Below are positions 54,011 to 61,612 of a stretch of 64,000 nt of DNA, in pieces. The notes beneath the pieces were generated by a model. It was not told where the DNA came from. It was given only the letters and a program-made list of their open reading frames with translations, and made no database searches. The stretch covers positions 7,596,501 to 7,660,500 of the forward strand of contig NZ_CP163444.1 in NCBI RefSeq assembly GCF_041053105.1, written 5' to 3'. The first letter of the stretch is position 1. Each line of letters begins with the position of its first letter. Origin of the DNA: Streptomyces sp. R44 (GTDB lineage Bacteria > Actinomycetota > Actinomycetes > Streptomycetales > Streptomycetaceae). A program made the translations under genes and the position numbers.

Positions 54011-55693
54011 GCGCCGGTCCCGGCCGGCCCCTTCCCTGAGAATCCGCTGCCCGAGCCAGGCACTGGTCCGGTCCGCCTCCGCCGGCGCGTCCCGCACGAT
54101 CACGTACCGGCGCGGGGCCAGCACCCCCGGACGGCCCGGCAGAGCGTCCATCAGCGCCGCGTGCGCCTCCTCCGGGGTGAGCGGGGAGCCGCCGCAGGCG
54201 AGGAAGGCGGTGAGGCCGTCCTCGTCCGGTGCGCCGTCGGTGACGTGCACGGGGACCCCTCCGAGCGCCCCGCTCAGGACCTCCGCCACCTCGGGCGGCG
54301 ACACCCACGAGCCGTCCACCAGGCGCCACCCCGCACCCCGCTCGACCGGCCGGACACCCGTCACCCCGGTGAGCGCCGTGAGCGGCACGTCCTCGGTGGC
54401 GGCCGCCTCCAGGAGCCGTACCAGACCGGTGAGGAACCCCTCGGCCTCGTCCGGCGTGAACAGCGCGGGGTCGACCCACATGCCGAGCCGGAGTACGGGC
54501 GTCGTCTCGTCGACGAAGGTCAGGACGCGGGCCGGCAGCACCTGTGCCGGCCCACGGACCACGTCGAGTTCGGGCCGGTCGGCGTCCGCCGCGGGTTCCG
54601 TGGGCAGCGTGCTGACGTCGTTGAAGACGACGTCACGGGCGAAGCGGCTGCCGCGCTCGTACGTGACGGCGTCGATCATCTCCCAGAGGCGGACCGCGTC
54701 GAACTGGCTGTGCCGGTAGGCGTTGAGCGCCGCTCCCCACGCCTTCCGCAGCAGCGCGTCGAAGGACGGCACCCGCACGTCCAGGGAGAGCAGCGCGTCC
54801 TGCGACACGGTGTTCACGGAGCGGGCGAGCCGTGGCAGGAACCGGTTCGAGGTCGGCACGGCGGCGACGCACGAGGACTGACCCGTGCGGTGGGCGATCA
54901 GCGCGCACCAGGCGGTGAGGAGCACCGTGGACGGCAGACCGCCGGTGCGCTCCGCCACGAGGGCGAGCGCCTGGGCGCCGCGCAGCGAGCGGAGCGTGAG
55001 CTGCTCCGCCTCGACCTCGGCGCCGACGGCGCCCGGCTCCGCGAACATGGCCTGGGGGCCGGTGCGGATGATCCGCTCCCAGTGCCGCAGGGACGCCTCG
55101 GACCTCCGGAGCCCGCCCGGGGTCGCCTCCTCGGCGGCCAGGTCGAGCGGGGTGAAGGCGGTCACGGCGGGGAGCGTCCGGCCGGCGAGCAGGGCGTGCC
55201 AGTCCTCTTCGAGCACGGAGAGGGCACTGATGTCCGTCACGGCGTGGCTCGCCGCGAGCGCGACGGACAACGGCACGCCCTCCACGGCGACCAGGGAGAT
55301 CCGCAGGCCGAAGTCCCGGTCCAGGTGGAAGCGGCCCACACGGTCCCGGCGGGCCAGGTCCTCGGCGTGGCCTTCCGGGGGCTGCTCGTCGTGGTCGACG
55401 ACCGTGACGGTGAACTCCCCTTCCGCCGCAACGACTTGCTCGCGTGGCGCCTCGCCCGGGGCGTGCGGGAAGGTCGTCCGCAGTGCCTCGTGCCGCACCA
55501 CCAGGGCGCGCAGCGCGTCGATCGCCGACTCCGTCCCGGTTCCCTCGGGCACGGGCCACACGGCGTGGATGTTGATGTGCTCGGGCTCGTCCCGCAGCAT
55601 GCAGCGGATCATGTTGGCCTGGCCCATCGTGACCGGGCCCCGCCGCTGCTCCCCGCCCGCGTAGCGGACGGTGACGGTGTACGTCTTCGTCAT
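54005..55693 (-). CDS. Stand-alone condensation-domain protein with adenylation-like tail
   Basis: A 562-residue protein of the NRPS condensation/acyltransferase fold. Residues 1-440 are C-domain-like: VTMGQANMIRCMLRD, LRALVVRHEALRTTF and the active-site region ASHAVTDIS, in which only His150 and Asp154 of the HHxxxDG motif remain. Residues about 460-555 resemble the C-terminal subdomain of an adenylation domain (DGSWVSPPEVAEVL, GLTAFLACGG, LPGRPGVLAPRRYVIV) without the ATP-binding core. It probably joins a carrier-bound aminoacyl group to an acceptor (inference). The start overlaps the DUF6271-like stop (ATGA), with GAAGGG upstream. Confidence 0.88.
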   Translation of the reverse strand: MTKTYTVTVRYAGGEQRRGPVTMGQANMIRCMLRDEPEHINIHAVWPVPEGTGTESAIDALRALVVRHEALRTTFPHAPGEAPREQVVAAEGEFTVTVVDHDEQPPEGHAEDLARRDRVGRFHLDRDFGLRISLVAVEGVPLSVALAASHAVTDISALSVLEEDWHALLAGRTLPAVTAFTPLDLAAEEATPGGLRRSEASLRHWERIIRTGPQAMFAEPGAVGAEVEAEQLTLRSLRGAQALALVAERTGGLPSTVLLTAWCALIAHRTGQSSCVAAVPTSNRFLPRLARSVNTVSQDALLSLDVRVPSFDALLRKAWGAALNAYRHSQFDAVRLWEMIDAVTYERGSRFARDVVFNDVSTLPTEPAADADRPELDVVRGPAQVLPARVLTFVDETTPVLRLGMWVDPALFTPDEAEGFLTGLVRLLEAAATEDVPLTALTGVTGVRPVERGAGWRLVDGSWVSPPEVAEVLSGALGGVPVHVTDGAPDEDGLTAFLACGGSPLTPEEAHAALMDALPGRPGVLAPRRYVIVRDAPAEADRTSAWLGQRILREGAGRDRRS

Positions 55694-57006
55694 GCGATGC
55701 CCTTCGGGAACTCCGGTCGGTTCTCGCTCGCCCGGACCAGGTCCGCCCAGGCGTCGATCAGGAGGGCGAACTCCGCCATGTCCTCCCGGACTTCGTCGAC
55801 GAGCCGCTCGCGGCGGGCGGCGAGGAAGTCCGCCGCCTCGGTGTAGCGGCCGCCGAGCTTGCGGTAGGAGCGGTCGACGACGTCGAGGCGCTCGGTCTTC
55901 TCCCCCGGGTCGACGCGCGTGCTCTCCCGGACGAGACCGGCGACGGCGGAGGCCCGGAGCCCGCCACCGGCGTCGAGCAGTGATGCGCCGGCCGCCGCCG
56001 TCCCGGCGTACACCGAGTGGAGGTGCGGAGTCGCGAGGAGGAACTTCGCGAACCGCAGCTGGTAGGCGAGGAAGCCTGCGTCTGAACGTCGTTCGCCGGT
56101 ATGGAAGTTGACGATGTGCCGGTTGTGCAGCACACCGGGCAGCCGGGCGTCGTGGACCAGGTGCAGGAGGAAGTAGTCGCTGCCGATGGTGTCGGTGGCG
56201 GGCGGCAGCGGCACCCGGCCGTACACCTCACGGGCGAGGGCGACGTTGCACATGTCGACGCGGGTGGGGCTGACGGTGGTGAGCGTGGTCAGGTCACCGG
56301 TGTACGCGGCGGTCCCGGCGCCCCGGAACGACTCGGCGATCAGGTTCCTGCGCCAGATCTCCGGATAGCCGTCCGGTACGGACAGGCCGATGACGTCCTC
56401 GTACACGAGGGGGTCGAGCCGGCGGATCTCCGCGACGTCCACGGACATCTCGCCGACGAAGGAGCCGCCGACCAGGGCCACCGGACGGTGGGCGTGCGCG
56501 GGGTCGAGTCTGCTGCGGGACACGAGCCCCGCCACCTCGGCGGCCGGCCGGCCGAGGGCCGTGAGCTCGTGGTGGAGCGGGAAGACCGGCTCCCCGTCCA
56601 GGTGCTGGTAGCGGCTGTCGGAGTCCCTGCGGTGCACGGACGCGCAGCCGAGGGCCTCCGCGAACAGGAAGGCGCGGTTGGTGCAGGCGCCGTAGGACAC
56701 CCGGGACGGGAGCATCAGGCCGAGCATCCGGTCCGGCTCGGCGGTGCCGGAGCGCGTGACGAGCTCGCGCAGGAAGGCCCGCTGGGCGGTCTCGTCGAGG
56801 TGGTGGACGACCACACCGGGTACGCGGGGGAGCGCGGCCACCACCTGCCGGTGCTCGGCGAGCACCGGGGCCGCGGAGGAGTCCAGGATCAGCAGGTGCA
56901 CCTCGGCGCCGAAGCGGCGGGCGCCGTGGGCGGCTTCCGCCGCGACCGCCCGGATGGTGTCGGGGCAGGCGCGGTGGGTGGGCAGGGTCAGGCAGACACG
57001 GCGCAC
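55690..57006 (-). CDS. DUF6271-type protein, glycosyltransferase-like
   Basis: A 438-residue protein that I place, from memory, in DUF6271. The N-terminal VRRVCLTLPTHRACPDTIRA and HLLILDSSAAPVLAEH look like a GT-A nucleotide-sugar fold; ASVHRRDSDSRYQ could be the DxD metal motif, and TDTIGSDYFLLHLVHD follows. The C-terminal 130 residues are helical and charged. It may glycosylate or otherwise transfer a group to the cluster product, but no activity is established. GTG 57006, with GGGAG upstream, overlaps the dioxygenase gene by 19 bp; the end overlaps the condensation gene by four. Confidence 0.82.
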   Translation of the reverse strand: MRRVCLTLPTHRACPDTIRAVAAEAAHGARRFGAEVHLLILDSSAAPVLAEHRQVVAALPRVPGVVVHHLDETAQRAFLRELVTRSGTAEPDRMLGLMLPSRVSYGACTNRAFLFAEALGCASVHRRDSDSRYQHLDGEPVFPLHHELTALGRPAAEVAGLVSRSRLDPAHAHRPVALVGGSFVGEMSVDVAEIRRLDPLVYEDVIGLSVPDGYPEIWRRNLIAESFRGAGTAAYTGDLTTLTTVSPTRVDMCNVALAREVYGRVPLPPATDTIGSDYFLLHLVHDARLPGVLHNRHIVNFHTGERRSDAGFLAYQLRFAKFLLATPHLHSVYAGTAAAGASLLDAGGGLRASAVAGLVRESTRVDPGEKTERLDVVDRSYRKLGGRYTEAADFLAARRERLVDEVREDMAEFALLIDAWADLVRASENRPEFPKGIA

Positions 57007-58094
57007 GCCGGCTCCCCGCCCGCTTCCCCGGCCGTCCGTCCGCCCGCGGCCTCGCCCGTGTCGCTCCACGAGGTCAGCCCGAGGAGGCGGCTGCCGAGCT
57101 CGTTCAGGGTGGCCGTGGGGTAGCGCTCGGACTCGTGCAGGACGGGGTCGCCGACGAGGGTGCGGTTCCAGCGCGGGGTGCGCAGGTGCCGCCAGGACTC
57201 GACGCGGGACCTCCGCAGCTTCGTGTGCTCCTCCAGGGCCGGCATCATCGACAGGTACTGGACCGCCCGCACCTGGTCGGCCGAGGTGTTGCGGGCCACG
57301 CCGTGGGCGAGGAGACCGTTCCAGATCAGCAGGTCGCCGGGGCGCAGGTCGGGGCGGACGACGGGGAACTCCGTCCGGTCCACGGCGGGCCGGATGGGGT
57401 CACGGCCGGCCGGCTGCCCGAGCTTCCACTCCTCGAACCGCCGGAAGAGCTCCGGGCAGCACTGGAAGCCGCCGGACTCGGGGCGCGTGTCGTTCAGCGC
57501 GATGATCCCCTGCACCCGCTGCGGGGGCACGCCGAGCGTGGTGTCGATGTCCCAGTGCAGCTCGATGTCGAAGCCCCGGTCGGTGGGTTCGATCAGGGCG
57601 CGGTCGCGGTTGCGGACGTTGGGCGGGTTGAGGTTGAGCCGGTCCTGGGTGACCCACAGCTCCTCGCAGTCCCACACGTCCACGAAGGCGTCGTAGACGC
57701 GCTGGGCCTGGCGGCTGTCCCAGAGGAGCTGGTGGTGGTACGCCTCCACGAAGCCGTACACGTGCAGCTGCTGGTCCAGCTCGGAGCGGAACGGCCGGTC
57801 CTCGTACCAGCTGTCCGGCCGGTCGGGGTCGAGGCCCTGGAAGTCCCAGGTGAAGTCGAGCAGGCGGCGCGCGGCCTCGGCGGGGATCGCCTCGCGGACG
57901 ACGACGTAGCCGTACGTCTGCCAGTGGGCGAAGTCCTCCTCGGACAGCACCCGCAGCGGCCGCGACTTCTTCAGCTCCCGCAGGGTGGTCGCGGCGAGGT
58001 ACGACTCGCCGTCCGCGCTGAAGTACGGCAGGTCCGAGGCCGCCCGGTGCAGATAGGGGCGGCGGACGGGTCGGGGCGGAGCGGGTGTGGGCAT
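56988..58094 (-). CDS. PhyH-family Fe(II)/2-oxoglutarate dioxygenase
   Basis: Non-heme iron oxygenase of 368 residues of the phytanoyl-CoA dioxygenase family. The iron triad is visible: His180 and Asp182 in ELHWDIDTTLG, and His264 in LLAHGVARNTS; Arg in QVRAVQYLS likely binds 2-oxoglutarate. Relatives hydroxylate or chlorinate free or carrier-bound amino acids and lipids. As the first gene of the leftward operon, it probably oxidises the aminoacyl carrier or final product (inference). TGGAGGG precedes ATG 58094. The promoter has a consensus -35 and a DasR-like site. Confidence 0.92.
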   Translation of the reverse strand: MPTPAPPRPVRRPYLHRAASDLPYFSADGESYLAATTLRELKKSRPLRVLSEEDFAHWQTYGYVVVREAIPAEAARRLLDFTWDFQGLDPDRPDSWYEDRPFRSELDQQLHVYGFVEAYHHQLLWDSRQAQRVYDAFVDVWDCEELWVTQDRLNLNPPNVRNRDRALIEPTDRGFDIELHWDIDTTLGVPPQRVQGIIALNDTRPESGGFQCCPELFRRFEEWKLGQPAGRDPIRPAVDRTEFPVVRPDLRPGDLLIWNGLLAHGVARNTSADQVRAVQYLSMMPALEEHTKLRRSRVESWRHLRTPRWNRTLVGDPVLHESERYPTATLNELGSRLLGLTSWSDTGEAAGGRTAGEAGGEPACAVSA

Positions 58095-58151
58095 GGGGGT
58101 CCCTCCAGAGGCGGTGGCCGGAGGTCAGGCGGCCACGTCGTTCAGAAGAAT

Positions 58152-58163
58152 TGGTTTAGACCA
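58152..58163. promoter_or_regulatory. DasR-like dre site 1 (TGGTTTAGACCA)
   Basis: TGGTTTAGACCA differs in one base from TGGTCTAGACCA, the core of the dre operator bound by the GlcNAc regulator DasR (from memory). It lies between the -35 box and start of the leftward operon, a repressing position. Confidence 0.62.
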
Positions 58164-58170
58164 TCGGTTC

Positions 58171-58176
58171 TGTCAA
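58171..58176 (-). promoter_or_regulatory. -35 box TTGACA of the leftward operon
   Basis: A perfect TTGACA on the minus strand lies about 77 bp upstream of the dioxygenase start. The -10 element downstream is poor (around CAATTC at 17-18 bp spacing), consistent with an activated or alternative promoter. The dre-like site begins seven bases downstream. Confidence 0.5.
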
Positions 58177-58242
58177 GTGTCACCGCGATATGAGGAGTTA
58201 AGGGTGCGATCGGCTGGATACCCCCCGGCCCTGCGGCAGCTT

Positions 58243-58254
58243 TGGTCTAGACAA
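58243..58254. promoter_or_regulatory. DasR-like dre site 2 (TGGTCTAGACAA)
   Basis: TGGTCTAGACAA matches the dre core except at one position and lies 137 bp upstream of the rightward operon. A possible -10 (TTAGGGT, near 58270) is just downstream, so the site would overlap that promoter's -35 region. Confidence 0.62.
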
Positions 58255-58391
58255 CCCTCGCCGAGCTGGCTTAGGGTCCCCATGCGCAGTCCGGTCCCTG
58301 ATGGAGCATCAGGCGGCTTCTTCGCCGTGCCGTGGTCGACGAGGACCCCACGCCTTGACTGTTCGCCCACGCCCAGAGGGAGCGGTTTTCC

Positions 58392-59249
58392 ATGAGCACA
58401 CCCAGCACCACCGTCCTGCCCGACGGCGGCCTGAAGAGCCCGGGCGCGGGCCTGATCACCCTCGACCCGGTCCGCACCGCCCTGCTGCACGGCCTGGACG
58501 AACTGCTCACCGGGCTCGCCGCGCGCCTCTCCGCACCCGAGGTCGTGGGCCCGCCGCTGCTCTCCGTCGAGGGCCTAGCCCGCCTCGACTTCTTCCGCAA
58601 CTTCCCCCATCTCGGCGTCTCCGCCGGACGGTTCGCCCCCGACGCCCTCGACGGCCTCGCCGCGGGCGAGTCGCCGGGCGACCTGCCGCTCCGGCCGACC
58701 GGCTACCTCCTGCCCTCCGCCACCTGCTACGGCCTGCTGCTCTCCCTGGAGGGCCGGGACGTCGGCGAGGACGGACTACGGCTCTCCGCGGCCGGCCGCT
58801 GCTTCCGCAACGAGACCCACTACGACGGGCTGCGCCGCCTGTGGGGCTTCCACATGCGCGAAGTCCTCTTCCTCGGCACGAAACAGGGCTCCCTCGAACA
58901 CCTGGAGCAGGGCACCGAGTTCATCCTCGAACTGGCCGCACGCCTCGGACTCGACCTGTCCCGGGCCGTGGCCGACGACCCCTTCTACGACAAGGGCGGC
59001 TCCCGCGCCAAGCTCATGGCGCTCGACCCCGTCAAGCACGAGTTCAGCGCCCCCGACGGCACGGCCATCGCCTCCGTCAACCGCCACCGCAACTTCTTCG
59101 GCGAGCGCCTCGACATCCGCGCGGGCTTCGCGGGCCCCGCGTACAGCGCCTGCGTCGCCTTCGGCGTCGAGCGCTGGGTGCACGCGATGATCCTCGCCCA
59201 CGGCACCCCCGAGCAGGCCCTCGACCGGCTGCGCGCCGCGAGCGCCTGA
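58392..59249 (+). CDS. Amino acid:[carrier protein] ligase, truncated SerRS-like
   Basis: A 285-residue class II aminoacyl-tRNA-synthetase-like catalytic domain with no tRNA-binding arm. Motif 2 is visible in RCFRNETHYDGLRRLWGFHM and motif 3 in YSACVAFGVERWVHA. Putative zinc ligands are Cys112 (LPSATCYG), Glu157 (MREVLFLG) and Cys254 (YSACVAF); the Cys-Glu distance of 45 equals that reported for the Bradyrhizobium homologue Bll0957 (recalled ligands Cys131, Glu176, Cys279). Such enzymes activate glycine or alanine and load it on a carrier protein instead of tRNA. A carrier gene follows 42 bp downstream. GAGGGAG precedes ATG 58392. Confidence 0.92.
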   Translation: MSTPSTTVLPDGGLKSPGAGLITLDPVRTALLHGLDELLTGLAARLSAPEVVGPPLLSVEGLARLDFFRNFPHLGVSAGRFAPDALDGLAAGESPGDLPLRPTGYLLPSATCYGLLLSLEGRDVGEDGLRLSAAGRCFRNETHYDGLRRLWGFHMREVLFLGTKQGSLEHLEQGTEFILELAARLGLDLSRAVADDPFYDKGGSRAKLMALDPVKHEFSAPDGTAIASVNRHRNFFGERLDIRAGFAGPAYSACVAFGVERWVHAMILAHGTPEQALDRLRAASA

Positions 59250-59291
59250 ACTCCGCCCGTACCTTCCCCACAGCAAGGAGCGCCCCACCCC

Positions 59292-59522
59292 ATGGACCCC
59301 ATCGCCGCCTGGCTCCACGAGAAGAACCCCGGTCTCGACGGGCCGATCGACGCTGACGAGGACCTCATCGAGGCCCGGCTCATCGACTCCATGGACTTCC
59401 TGGAGTTCATCGACCTCCTGGAGGAGCTCTCCGGCAGCTCCATCGACCTCCAGGAGGTCACCATCGACGACTTCCGCACCATCGGCCGCGTCCAGGAACG
59501 CTTCCTGAGTGCCGCCACGTGA
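59292..59522 (+). CDS. Acyl/aminoacyl carrier protein
   Basis: A 76-residue acidic helical carrier. The phosphopantetheine attachment site is Ser33 in LIDSMDFLEF, the usual DSM/DSL motif at the start of helix 2. It begins MDPIAAWLHEKNPGLDG, as in carriers paired with amino acid:[carrier protein] ligases. AAGGAG precedes ATG 59292. Its neighbours on both sides, the ligase and the phosphopantetheinyl transferase, are exactly the enzymes needed to charge and activate it, so it is very likely the partner of both. Confidence 0.93.
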   Translation: MDPIAAWLHEKNPGLDGPIDADEDLIEARLIDSMDFLEFIDLLEELSGSSIDLQEVTIDDFRTIGRVQERFLSAAT

Positions 59523-60144
59523 CCATCCGCCGCTGCTGGCCGTCGTGGCGACCACCCGGGAGGTCCTGGACCACCCCGAACTGCACGAGGGCCTGCTCGC
59601 GCCCTGGGAACGGCGGCGGCTCGACCGGATCCGCGTCCCCGGCCGCCGCGACGACGTGACCGCGGCCCGCCTGCTCGTCCGGCTGTGCGTCGCCCGGTTC
59701 ACCGGGCTCCCCCCGGAGGCGTCCGGCCCCGACCAGTACTGCGACACCTGCCGCCGGCACGGGCACGGCCGCCCGTACCTGAGCCGCCGGCCCGGACTCG
59801 GCGTCAGCCTGAGCCACGCCGACGGCCTCGTGGCGGCGGCCGTCGGCCCCGGGCCGGTCGGCGTCGACGTGGAGCCCGCGGCCCGCAGGCCCGGCCCCCT
59901 GCCCGTACTCCGCCGGCTCCTGCCCGCGACCGAGCTGCGGGAGGCGGCGGCCGCGCCGGACCCCGACGCGGCGCTGCTCCGCCTCTGGGTGCGCGGCGAG
60001 GCCCGCTTCAAGGCGGGCGGTCGGGCGGGGCTGCGGCTCCTGGACTGGACCGACCGCGACCGGGCGGCCGTCGCCGCGGTCGCCGGTGCCGGCCCGGTCA
60101 CCGTCATCGCATGCGCGGACCCAGTGTCCGGACGACCTGGGTGA
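59509..60144 (+). CDS. 4'-phosphopantetheinyl transferase (Sfp type)
   Basis: Enzyme of 211 residues that activates the carrier by transferring phosphopantetheine from CoA. The Mg/CoA motif GVDVEPAARR and the catalytic WVRGEARFKAGG are the two Sfp signatures; the usual Lys of KEA is Gly here, which occurs in the family but is unusual. A CDTCRRHGHGRPYLSR segment matches the region before the active site. GTG 59509 overlaps the carrier stop by 14 bp. The stop region overlaps an opposing gene remnant. It may serve only this pathway or others too. Confidence 0.9.
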   Translation: MPPRDHPPLLAVVATTREVLDHPELHEGLLAPWERRRLDRIRVPGRRDDVTAARLLVRLCVARFTGLPPEASGPDQYCDTCRRHGHGRPYLSRRPGLGVSLSHADGLVAAAVGPGPVGVDVEPAARRPGPLPVLRRLLPATELREAAAAPDPDAALLRLWVRGEARFKAGGRAGLRLLDWTDRDRAAVAAVAGAGPVTVIACADPVSGRPG

Positions 60145-60390
60145 GCACCTTCTCGCTCCAGTTCCGCTTCGACCGCGGGTACTCCCCGACCCCGTCCGCG
60201 GTGGACATGCCGCTCACCTCGAACTGGTACGGGCCCTGGTGGCAGGTGGGCCCGTCGGGCACGTCCGGTGCCCAGCGAGGTGCCGAGGTCCCGGAACTCC
60301 TTCTCGTACGTGCCCTCGCCTGCACGCGCGGCCCCATCCGCACGTCCCCCCGAAGGCTCCGGACACCGGACGGCCGAATGCCGCGACCGG
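60104..60390 (-). pseudogene. Opposing gene remnant, family unknown
   Basis: On the minus strand this DNA encodes protein-like sequence in two frames: GTYEKEFRDLGTSLG near 60280-60330, then after a one-base shift CHQGPYQFEVSGMSTADGVG, EYPRSKRNWSEKVLTQVVRT and a stop at 60104. I do not recognise the family, and no start is evident. It overlaps the end of the transferase gene by 41 bp. A decayed C-terminus of an older gene is the simplest explanation. Confidence 0.4.
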
Positions 60391-60445
60391 GTCGGGCTAA
60401 TCCGGGGCCGCGGGCGTGGCCCGGCGGACCGAGGGTGGTACGTCG

Positions 60446-61504
60446 ATGGCCATGCAGCCAGGCACACCTCCGACGGTCACCCCCTTCCTTCGTACGGCCG
60501 CCGCCTACGCGTGGCGGCTGCTCGTCGTCGGCCTCCTCGTCTACAGCCTGTTCTCGGTGCTCGGCCGCTTCCACGAGATCGGCGTGGCCGTCTTCCTCGG
60601 TCTGGTGATTACGGCACTGCTCCGGCCCGTCGCCGACGCGGTCGCCCGCCTGCTGCCCCGGCCGCTGGCGGTCGCCCTCACCCTGCTCGTCAGCATCGGG
60701 CTCGTCCTCGGTGTGCTCGCGCTGGTCGGCGAGGCGGTCGCGGGGGAGCAGACCACCCTGGTGCGCGAGTTCCGCGAGGGCGTCGGGCGGATCGAGCGCT
60801 GGCTGGAGCGGCCGCCGTTCCGCCTCGACCCGGACGCGCTCTCCGACCTGCAGTCCAAGGCCGGCGAGTACCTCTCCAGTCACCGATCCGCCCTGCTCAG
60901 TACGGCGGTGAGCGGAGCGGGGCACATCGTCGCCGTCCTCGCCACACTGGTCCTCGGCCTGTTCTCCTCGGTGTTCTTCATCCACTCGGGGGACCGGCAC
61001 TGGTCCTGGTTCCAGGAGCAGCTCCCGAGTTCGGTGCGCGAGCGCGTCGCCATCGGCGGACGCGCGGCCTGGAGCACCTTCACCGGCTACACGCACGGCA
61101 TCGTCCTGGTCGCCGCGACCAACGCGGTGCTCGTCGGCATCGCCCTCTGGGCCCTCGGCGTCCCGCTCGCGGTGCCGCTCGCCCTCCTCGAATTCCTCGC
61201 CGCCTTCATCCCGCTGATCGGCTCGCCGATCGCCCTCGCCATCGCCACCGTCGTGGCGCTCGCCTCGCAGGGCCCGCTGGTGGCGGCTCTCGTCGTCGCC
61301 CTGATCGTGGTCATCGGTCAGATCGAGGGACATCTGCTGCACCCGCTGGTCATGAGCTGGGCGGTGCGGCTCCATCCGCTGGTCGTGGCCATCTCGGTGG
61401 TCGCGGGCTCGATCGCCGCGGGCATCGTGGGCGCGGTCGTGGCGGTCCCTCTGGTCTCGGTGGTGTGGTCCGTCCACACGGCGCTCAGGGCCGCGCGCGC
61501 CTGA
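60446..61504 (+). CDS. AI-2E family transporter
   Basis: Membrane protein of 352 residues of the AI-2E (PerM/TqsA) family. Helix pairs at the N-terminus (VVGLLVYSLFSVLGRF, GVAVFLGLVITALLRPVAD) are followed by a soluble loop (about 110-160) and the signature FAAFIPLIGSPIALAIATV-like stretch LAAFIPLIGSPIA, then QIEGHLLHPLVMSWAVRLHP. Relatives export autoinducer-2 or act as Na+/H+ antiporters; here the substrate is unknown. ATG 60446 follows GAGGGTGG. It does not seem part of the carrier-protein operon. Confidence 0.9.
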   Translation: MAMQPGTPPTVTPFLRTAAAYAWRLLVVGLLVYSLFSVLGRFHEIGVAVFLGLVITALLRPVADAVARLLPRPLAVALTLLVSIGLVLGVLALVGEAVAGEQTTLVREFREGVGRIERWLERPPFRLDPDALSDLQSKAGEYLSSHRSALLSTAVSGAGHIVAVLATLVLGLFSSVFFIHSGDRHWSWFQEQLPSSVRERVAIGGRAAWSTFTGYTHGIVLVAATNAVLVGIALWALGVPLAVPLALLEFLAAFIPLIGSPIALAIATVVALASQGPLVAALVVALIVVIGQIEGHLLHPLVMSWAVRLHPLVVAISVVAGSIAAGIVGAVVAVPLVSVVWSVHTALRAARA

Positions 61505-61564
61505 GTCCGCCCGTGCAGGGGGTCTTGCGCGGGGCGTGCGGCCTCTCTACTCTCCCGGCCAATG

Positions 61565-61583
61565 GTTAGGAATATTTCCTAAC
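61565..61583. promoter_or_regulatory. GTTAGGAA-TAT-TTCCTAAC operator of the GH8 gene
   Basis: A perfect 8-bp inverted repeat with a 3-bp centre lies 30 bp upstream of the GH8 start. It closely resembles the palindrome reported for ROK-type CsnR control of chitosanase in S. lividans (from memory), which would fit repression until chitosan oligomers are present. Confidence 0.72.
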
Positions 61584-61612
61584 GATTGGCCATGGAGGGA
61601 AAGGGAGTTGAC

